Part shown: positions 4,520 to 10,009 of the stretch, in pieces
Layout of the letters: each line of letters opens with the position of its first letter
Position numbering within the stretch: position 1 is the first letter of the stretch
Origin: Gallionellaceae bacterium
GTDB taxonomy: Bacteria; Pseudomonadota; Gammaproteobacteria; Burkholderiales; Gallionellaceae
Reading direction: 5' to 3'
Assembly (NCBI GenBank): GCA_031277195.1
Contig: JAITMU010000060.1
Span: 1 to 13,119, forward strand
Length of the DNA stretch: 13,119 bases
The notes under the pieces: model-generated
The model's input: the letters and a program-made list of their open reading frames with translations, nothing else
The model's database searches: none
What the model was told of the DNA's origin: nothing
Program-made: the position numbers and the translations under genes

Positions 4520-7405
4520 ATGCAATCCACGTTTTCGTCGCCCCCACCCCAGCCCTCCCCCGTAAACGGGGGAGGGGGTTTTGATGGAGTCGTCGCCCGC
4601 CTGCAAAACGTCACGCTGCATTATGGCAAAACGCTGGCGATTGATGATGTCACGCTGGACATTCCCGCAGGTCGCATGGTGGGGTTGATCGGGCCGGACG
4701 GTGTGGGCAAATCCAGTTTGCTGTCGCTGATCGCCGGTTCGCGCGCGGTGCAGGGCGGTCATGTGGAAGCGCTGGGCGGCGACATGGCGGATCGACATCA
4801 TCGCGGGCGCGTGTGTCCGCGCATTTCCTACATGCCGCAAGGCTTGGGCAAAAATCTCTATGCCACCTTGTCGGTGGAAGAAAACCTGCAATTCTTCGCG
4901 CGCCTGTTCGGGCATGACGCCGCCGAGCGTCGCCGTCGCATTGATGAACTCACAGCCAGCACCGGCCTCAACGAATTTCTGGATCGGCCTGCCGGTAAAT
5001 TGTCGGGCGGCATGAAGCAGAAGCTGGGGCTGTGCTGCGCGTTGATTCACGATCCCGATCTGCTGATTCTGGATGAGCCTACCACCGGCGTTGATCCGCT
5101 GGCGCGCGCGCAGTTCTGGGCCTTGATCGACCGCATTCGCCAGCAGCGTCCGCACCTGAGCGTGATGGTGGCGACGGCTTACATGGATGAAGCGCAGGGC
5201 TTTGACTGGCTCGTCGTGATGGATGCGGGCAAGGTGCGCGCGACCGGCGCACCGGCGGAATTGCTGGCGCGCACCAACAGTCAATCGCTGGAAGATGCGT
5301 TTATTGCCTTGCTGCCGGAAGACAAAAAACGCGGCTACGCGCCGGTCATCATTCCGCCGTTGCCTGCGGGCGGAGAGGATGACATCGCCATCGAGGCGCA
5401 GGGATTGACGATGCGTTTTGGCGATTTCACTGCGGTGCAGAACGTGAGCTTCCGCATCCGGCGTGGCGAGATTTTCGGTTTTCTGGGCAGCAACGGTTGC
5501 GGCAAATCGACCACGATGAAAATGCTCACCGGCTTGTTGCCCGCAAGCGAAGGCCGTGCCTGGTTGTTTGGCCACGAAGTCGATCCGCGCGACATGGCGA
5601 CGCGCAAGCGCGTGGGCTACATGTCGCAGGCGTTTTCGCTCTACGGCGAACTGACCGTGCGGCAGAATCTGGTGCTGCACGCGCGGCTGTTCCATGTGCC
5701 CGCCGCCGAGATCGATGGTCGCGTGCGGGAAATGTCCGAGCGTTTCGAGTTGCTGCAAGTGCAGAATGAATTGCCGGAATCGCTGCCGTTGGGGATACGC
5801 CAGCGTTTGTCGCTGGCGGTGGCGAGGGTGCACAAGCCGGAGCTTTTGATTCTGGACGAACCGACCTCCGGCGTCGATCCCATCGCGCGCGATGCGTTTT
5901 GGCGTTTGCTGGTGGAATTGTCGCGGCGCGACCGCGTGACGATTTTCATTTCCACGCACTTCATGAACGAAGCGCAGCGATGTGATCGCATGTCGATGAT
6001 GAATGCGGGGCATGTGCTGGACAGCGATACCCCGGCGAATCTGGTTGCCAAACGCGGCGCGGCGACGCTGGAGGAGGCGTTTATCGGGTATCTGCTGGAG
6101 GCGGAGGGGGAGGTGGTGTTGGCGGAAGGGGAGGATGATGGTGAGAAGCTGCCAGATACCCATCCCCACCCTAGCCCTCCCCTTGAAGGGGAGGGAATAT
6201 CTGCGCTTCGTTTCTCCGTCCCCTCCCCTTCAAGGGGAGGGCTAGGGTGGGGATGGGTGTCCAGCAATCAATACACCTCCCGCTTCTCCCTCCCCCGCCT
6301 CCTAAGCTACGCCTGGCGCGAAACCCTCGAAGTCCGGCGCGACCCCGTTCGCGCGACGATGGCGCTTGGCGGTTCGCTGATTCTGATGCTGGTCATGGGC
6401 TTCGGCATTGGCACGGACGTAAATGATCTGAGCTATGCCGTGCTGGATCGCGACCAGAGCACCTTGAGCCAGGGGTATCAACTGGACATATCGGGGTCGG
6501 CGTATTTCCGGGAGCGTCCGCCGCTGGCGAATTATGACGAGATGGATTTGCGCATGCGCCGAGGCGAGCTGGCGCTGGCAATCGAAATTCCGCCGGGCTT
6601 TGGTCGCGACGTGTTGCGCGGCAAGCCGGTGGCGGTCGGTGCCTGGTTCGATGGCGCGATGCCGCAGCGCGCGGAAACGGTGCAAGGCTATCTGCAAGGT
6701 TTGCATCAGCACTGGCTCACCGATCAGGCGCGTCGGCGCGCGGGCGCGTCGGGCGTGTCGCCGGTGTCGGTGGAAAGCCGCTTCCGCTACAACCCCGACG
6801 TAGCCAGTCTGCCCGCGATGGTGCCAGCGGTGATTCCGCTGCTGTTGCTGATGTTTCCGGCGATGCTCACCGCGCTGGCGGTGGTGCGCGAAAAAGAAAT
6901 GGGCTCGATCATCAATCTGTACGTCACGCCCGCGACCCGCACGGAATTCATGCTCGGCAAGCAACTGCCTTACGTCGGGTTGGCGATGGTTAATTTTCTG
7001 CTGATGACGCTGATGGCGATTACGCTGTTTGGCGTGCCGGTCAAAGGCAGTTTTCTCACGCTGGCGCTGGCGGCGCTGATTTTTTGCTTTGCCGCGACGG
7101 GCATGGGGCTGGTGGCGTCGGCAGTCACCAAGAGCCAGATTGCCGCGCTGTTTTTCGCCATGATCGGCACAATACTGCCCGCCACGCAGTTCGCGGGCAT
7201 GATCGATCCCGTGTCCTCGCTGCAAGGTGCGGGGCGCGTCATCGGCGAGATTTATCCGGCCAGCCACATGCTCACCATCAGCCGCGGCGTATTCAACAAG
7301 GCGCTCGGCTTTGACGATCTCACCGGCTCGTTGTGGCCGCTGGCGTTGTCGGTGCCGGTGATTTTGGGATTTGCGATTTTGATGTTGAAGAAGCAGGAGA
7401 AGTAG
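4520..7405 (+). CDS. rbbA: RbbA-like double ATP-binding cassette fused to an ABC-2 permease
   Basis: A 961-residue fusion, longer than E. coli RbbA (about 911). NBD1: Walker A GPDGVGKSS (58-66), signature LSGGMKQ (161-167), Walker B LLILDE (181-186); the switch histidine position is Ala (A220). NBD2: Walker A GSNGCGKST (323-331), degenerate signature LPLGIRQ (422-428), Walker B ending DE (446-447), switch H480. The membrane domain (about 588-961) has one helix near 614-630, a large periplasmic part, then five helices from about 764, ending KKQEK. RbbA is known in E. coli as a ribosome-associated ATPase and putative exporter; with YhhJ it should form the pump. Residues 547-580 are encoded by an inserted palindromic repeat, and about residues 8-20 by a half-repeat. 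ATG 4520 is the only usable start: TAA lies two codons upstream in frame and the next Met is inside NBD1. No ribosome site is visible. Confidence 0.95.
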   Translation: MQSTFSSPPPQPSPVNGGGGFDGVVARLQNVTLHYGKTLAIDDVTLDIPAGRMVGLIGPDGVGKSSLLSLIAGSRAVQGGHVEALGGDMADRHHRGRVCPRISYMPQGLGKNLYATLSVEENLQFFARLFGHDAAERRRRIDELTASTGLNEFLDRPAGKLSGGMKQKLGLCCALIHDPDLLILDEPTTGVDPLARAQFWALIDRIRQQRPHLSVMVATAYMDEAQGFDWLVVMDAGKVRATGAPAELLARTNSQSLEDAFIALLPEDKKRGYAPVIIPPLPAGGEDDIAIEAQGLTMRFGDFTAVQNVSFRIRRGEIFGFLGSNGCGKSTTMKMLTGLLPASEGRAWLFGHEVDPRDMATRKRVGYMSQAFSLYGELTVRQNLVLHARLFHVPAAEIDGRVREMSERFELLQVQNELPESLPLGIRQRLSLAVARVHKPELLILDEPTSGVDPIARDAFWRLLVELSRRDRVTIFISTHFMNEAQRCDRMSMMNAGHVLDSDTPANLVAKRGAATLEEAFIGYLLEAEGEVVLAEGEDDGEKLPDTHPHPSPPLEGEGISALRFSVPSPSRGGLGWGWVSSNQYTSRFSLPRLLSYAWRETLEVRRDPVRATMALGGSLILMLVMGFGIGTDVNDLSYAVLDRDQSTLSQGYQLDISGSAYFRERPPLANYDEMDLRMRRGELALAIEIPPGFGRDVLRGKPVAVGAWFDGAMPQRAETVQGYLQGLHQHWLTDQARRRAGASGVSPVSVESRFRYNPDVASLPAMVPAVIPLLLLMFPAMLTALAVVREKEMGSIINLYVTPATRTEFMLGKQLPYVGLAMVNFLLMTLMAITLFGVPVKGSFLTLALAALIFCFAATGMGLVASAVTKSQIAALFFAMIGTILPATQFAGMIDPVSSLQGAGRVIGEIYPASHMLTISRGVFNKALGFDDLTGSLWPLALSVPVILGFAILMLKKQEK
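4541..4577. repeat. Solitary REP-like half-element encoding part of the RbbA N-terminus
   Basis: A C-rich lead (CCCCCACCCCAGCCC) runs into a perfect 11-bp stem hairpin at 4553-4576 (CCCTCCCCCGT, two-base centre, ACGGGGGAGGG). This resembles one half of copies A-C, diverged and without its partner. It lies wholly within rbbA, giving the Pro/Gly-rich segment at about residues 8-20. Confidence 0.75.
6158..6258. repeat. REPIN-like compound palindrome C (101 bp) inserted in frame in rbbA
   Basis: The outer arms and both inner hairpins (6175-6195 and 6221-6241) match copy B, and the length is the same. GTCC (6259-6262) follows the right end as in B. The left arm has CCCTAGCCC where A and B have CCCTAACCC, and the right arm carries the matching change, so pairing is kept. 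The rbbA frame stays open through all 101 bases. The left arm encodes THPHPSPPLEGEG and the right arm PSPSRGGLGWGWV. The G-run arm is at 6234-6257. Confidence 0.93.
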
Positions 7406-7485
7406 GTTGCTGGTGAGCGTAGCGAACCGCAACGAAACAAACGGATGCGCCGTTGCGGTTCGCCTTTGGCTCACCAGCAACCTAC
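7402..7485. repeat. REPIN with GTAG ends between rbbA and yhhJ (84 bp)
   Basis: Two inverted REP-like units. Each starts with GTAG (7402-7405, and 7482-7485 on the other strand) followed by an imperfect hairpin (7406-7433 and 7452-7481). The stem has GTTGC/GCAAC and GGT/ACC segments, a bulged T, tandem GA/GA mismatches and a GC-rich tip. The outer 17 bases of the two units are perfect inverted repeats. GTAG followed by a bulged hairpin is the known signature of REP sequences mobilised by RAYT (TnpA-REP) proteins. The TAG of the left GTAG is the rbbA stop codon. This family is unrelated in sequence to copies A-D. Confidence 0.88.
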
Positions 7486-7498
7486 ATGATGAAATGAC

Positions 7499-8626
7499 AT
7501 GAAACAAAAACTCGAAAACATCTATCGTCTCGGCATCAAGGAGCTGTGGAGCTTGTGGCGCGATCCGGTCATGCTGGTGCTGATTGTGTTCGCCTTCACG
7601 TTTTCCATCTATGCCGCTTCCACGGCGATGCCGGAGACCTTGCAGAATGCGCCGCTGGCGATTGTGGATGAGGATCAGTCGCAGCTTTCCAATCGCATTG
7701 CTTCGGCTTTTTATCCGCCGTCGTTTGGAAAGCCGCTGATGATTTCCAGCGATCAGATGGATGCGGGCATGGACGCGGGCATTTACACTTTCGTGCTGGT
7801 CATTCCATCGCGCTTTCAGCAGGATGTGCTGGCCGGACGCAGCGCGCAGATTCAACTCAACACCGACGCCACGCGCATGTCGCAAGCCTTCACCGGCAGC
7901 GGTTACATCCAGCAGATCGTGATGGGCGAAATCAACGAATTCGTGAACCGTTACCGGCAAAACGCGACGCTTCCGGTCGATCTCGAAGTGCGCGCGCGTT
8001 TCAATCCGGCGCTGAACAAATCCTGGTTCGGCAGCCTGACGCAGATCATCAACCAGATCACCATGCTGTCCATCATCATCACCGGCGCGGCGCTGATCCG
8101 CGAACGCGAACACGGCACGGTCGAACACCTGCTGGTGATGCCGGTCACGCCCGCTGAAATCATGCTGGCGAAAGTGTGGGCGATGGGGCTGGTCGTGCTG
8201 TTCGCCGCGACCGTCTCACTCAAGCTCGTCGTGCAAGGCTTGCTGCAAGTGCCGGTCGCCGGTTCGATTCCCTTGTTCCTCACCGGCGCGTCCTTGCTGC
8301 TGTTCGCCACCACTTCGATGGGCATTTTCCTGGCCACCATCGCGCGTTCCATGCCGCAATTCGGCATGCTGGTGGTGCTGGTGATGATGCCGCTGCAACT
8401 GCTTTCCGGCGGCGCTACGCCGCGCGAGAGCATGCCGGAATGGGTGCAGGACGCAATGCTGATCGCGCCCACCACGCATTTTGTCGAGCTGGGTCAGGCG
8501 ATCCTGTTTCGCGGCGCGGGGCTTGATGTGGTCTGGACATCGTTTCTCTGGCTGCTGGGAATAGGCACGGTGTTTTTCTTTTTCTCGCTGCGGCGGTTCA
8601 GGAAAACCATTGCCCAAATGGCGTGA
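7499..8626 (+). CDS. yhhJ: YhhJ-like ABC-2 family permease, partner of RbbA
   Basis: 375 residues, the same length I recall for E. coli YhhJ and with long shared blocks (IVDEDQSQLSNRI, NTDATRMSQAFTG, REREHGTVEHLLVMP, LSGGATPRESMP, THFVELGQAIL). One N-terminal helix (about 23-41) is followed by a large periplasmic domain, then about five helices from residue 185 onward; this is the ABC-2 permease layout. REREHGTVEHLLVMPVTP (from R201) matches the cytoplasmic coupling segment seen in this family. It pairs with the membrane half of RbbA to make a two-permease, two-ATPase exporter. ATG 7499 aligns with the family start; no strong ribosome site is visible, the upstream stretch being the end of a REPIN. 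The substrate is unknown. Confidence 0.94.
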   Translation: MKQKLENIYRLGIKELWSLWRDPVMLVLIVFAFTFSIYAASTAMPETLQNAPLAIVDEDQSQLSNRIASAFYPPSFGKPLMISSDQMDAGMDAGIYTFVLVIPSRFQQDVLAGRSAQIQLNTDATRMSQAFTGSGYIQQIVMGEINEFVNRYRQNATLPVDLEVRARFNPALNKSWFGSLTQIINQITMLSIIITGAALIREREHGTVEHLLVMPVTPAEIMLAKVWAMGLVVLFAATVSLKLVVQGLLQVPVAGSIPLFLTGASLLLFATTSMGIFLATIARSMPQFGMLVVLVMMPLQLLSGGATPRESMPEWVQDAMLIAPTTHFVELGQAILFRGAGLDVVWTSFLWLLGIGTVFFFFSLRRFRKTIAQMA

Positions 8627-8689
8627 GCCGTGCCTGGTCAAATGCAATGGCGTGATTGGAAGCTGGTAACATATCCGCAAGTATGTCAT

Positions 8690-8694
8690 AGGAG
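8690..8694 (+). promoter_or_regulatory. Shine-Dalgarno site for the RND adaptor gene
   Basis: AGGAG eleven bases before ATG 8706, slightly long spacing. The 79-base gap before this gene is the only one in the export cluster without a palindromic repeat. Confidence 0.45.
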
Positions 8695-8705
8695 CGCACA
8701 GGCAG

Positions 8706-9857
8706 ATGGATGCAGCACCCCAGGAAACCCCGCAAAGCCGCCCCAAGCGGCGCATTTCAACTCCCGTTCTTGTCGTGATGCTGGCGGCGCTGGCCGCAGG
8801 CGGCTGGTATTGGTATTCGAGCAAAGCGCCGGTCAGCGGCACGGGCGGCGGCGCGGTTCAAATTGTCAGCGGCGCGGTTGCGACAGCCGATGTTGCGGTG
8901 CGCTTTTCCGCCAGCGGACAGGTGACACCGTTGCAGACGGTCGATATTTACGCGCAGAACGCCGCCACGATACGCACGGTGCACATCAAGGAAGGTCAGT
9001 TCGTGAAGCAGGGCGACAAGCTCTTTACCCTGGACACGCGCACGGAGGACGCCAATCTGGGGCGGGCGCAGGCGCAGGTGGAAAAGGATCGCGCCGATCT
9101 CGCCAATGCCGAACGCAATCTGGAGCGTCAGACCGCGCTGTTCAAGCAGGAATACATCTCCCGCGCCGAACTCGATACGGCGCAAAACACGGTGGACGGT
9201 TTGCGCAACCAGTTGGCGGCGGATCAGGCGACGCTGGCGGCAAGCCGCGTTTCGCGCAGTTTCGACGACATCACCGCGCCGATACCGGGGCGCACCGGCG
9301 CGATTGCGGTGTATCCGGGCAGCCTCGCGCAGCCGGGCGCTCAGGTGTTGGTGAACATCGCGCAGATTGATCCGGTCAATGTCGCGTTCACCTTGCCGGA
9401 ACAGCAATTCAGCGAAGTGCATCAAGCGTTTTTGCGCGGCAAAGTGCGGGTCAGCGCGCAGCCCGATGCGTCCGGTCAAGCGCCGATGGAAGGCTATCTG
9501 ACCTTCGTGGACAACACGGTGGACAGCGCCAGCGGCAGCATTCGCTTGAAGGCCGAATTTTCCAATCCCGATCATCGCTTGTGGCCGGGCATGTTCGTCA
9601 CGGTGACGCTGGATCCCAGTCTCCTCAAGGATGCGCTGACAGTGCCGGTGCAGGCGGTGCAGACCGGACCGGACAAAAAATTCATTTACACGATAGGCGC
9701 GGACAACAAAGTGAGCAGCGCGCCGATTACGGTGCGGCTGATTCAGGATGGCGTGGCCGTGATCGACGGCGTTGCCGCCGGAACGAAAATCGTGGTGGAA
9801 GGCGCGCAGAATTTGCGGCCTGGCAGTGTGGTGGCGGAGCAGGGGAAGGGGCGGTGA
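8706..9857 (+). CDS. RND efflux periplasmic adaptor subunit (MdtA/AcrA type)
   Basis: A 383-residue membrane-fusion protein of the RND class, similar in size to MdtA. Residues 1-17 are cytoplasmic and basic; 19-38 form a hydrophobic anchor with no lipobox. The lipoyl-like domain shows SASGQVTPLQTVDIYAQ and IKEGQFVKQGDKLFTLD. A helical hairpin (about 115-180, ERNLERQTALFKQEYISRAELD) is followed by DITAPIPGRTG, then a beta-barrel (IAQIDPVNVAFTLPEQQF) and a membrane-proximal domain (VPVQAVQTGPDKKFIYTI) typical of RND adaptors. It lies directly before the RND pump gene, so the two should form an inner-membrane/periplasm pair that uses a shared outer-membrane channel, probably the NodT-like protein encoded upstream. 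Best resemblance is to MdtA, but orthology is not claimed. Confidence 0.92.
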   Translation: MDAAPQETPQSRPKRRISTPVLVVMLAALAAGGWYWYSSKAPVSGTGGGAVQIVSGAVATADVAVRFSASGQVTPLQTVDIYAQNAATIRTVHIKEGQFVKQGDKLFTLDTRTEDANLGRAQAQVEKDRADLANAERNLERQTALFKQEYISRAELDTAQNTVDGLRNQLAADQATLAASRVSRSFDDITAPIPGRTGAIAVYPGSLAQPGAQVLVNIAQIDPVNVAFTLPEQQFSEVHQAFLRGKVRVSAQPDASGQAPMEGYLTFVDNTVDSASGSIRLKAEFSNPDHRLWPGMFVTVTLDPSLLKDALTVPVQAVQTGPDKKFIYTIGADNKVSSAPITVRLIQDGVAVIDGVAAGTKIVVEGAQNLRPGSVVAEQGKGR

Positions 9858-9891
9858 GTTTCGTTTTTGAGCGTCCCTTGCTTTAACCTGA

Positions 9892-9978
9892 CCCCTCACC
9901 CTAACCCTCTCCCCGCAAGCGGGGAGAGGGGAAATAGTTCCCTCTCCCCATTTATGGGGAGAGGGTTAGGGTGAGGGG
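9892..9978. repeat. REPIN-like compound palindrome D (87 bp) between RND adaptor and pump genes
   Basis: The outer arms are CCCCTCACCCTAACCCTCTC and its reverse complement. Two inner hairpins (9905-9930 and 9940-9965) have 12-bp stems of the form CCCTCTCCCC/GGGGAGAGGG. It shares the CACCCTAACCCTC core and layout of A-C but is a distinct subfamily. Four G-runs with three-base loops (9956-9978) on the coding strand fit a G-quadruplex pattern. Confidence 0.9.
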
Positions 9979-9988
9979 CAGAATTTCC

Positions 9989-10009
9989 ATGAAAAAAAAC
10001 AGGCAATGA
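9989..10009 (+). other. Possible six-codon leader ORF overlapping the RND pump start
   Basis: ATG 9989 opens a frame encoding MKKNRQ whose TGA stop overlaps the pump's ATG as ATGA. GAGG at 9973-9976, inside the end of repeat D, could serve as its ribosome site (12-base spacing). The pump gene itself has only a very close AGG, so translational coupling is conceivable. Chance occurrence is just as likely. Confidence 0.25.

Noticed and set aside
4481..8128. Long minus-strand open frames (562 and 608 codons) opposite rbbA and yhhJ
   Set aside because: They are shadows in GC-rich coding DNA. Their translations are Arg/His/Gln-rich without domains, while the plus strand encodes conserved proteins.
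8656..8684. Promoter before the RND adaptor (TTGGAA with AAGTAT 17 bases on)
   Set aside because: The match to sigma-70 boxes is too weak to call, although a promoter in this repeat-free gap would make sense.
3266..9978. CRISPR array
   Set aside because: The repeated units are inverted palindromes scattered between genes, not regularly spaced direct repeats with unique spacers.
3266..9978. CCCTAA/TTAGGG motifs as telomere-like tracts
   Set aside because: The motif occurs only once per arm within the palindrome core, not in tandem arrays.
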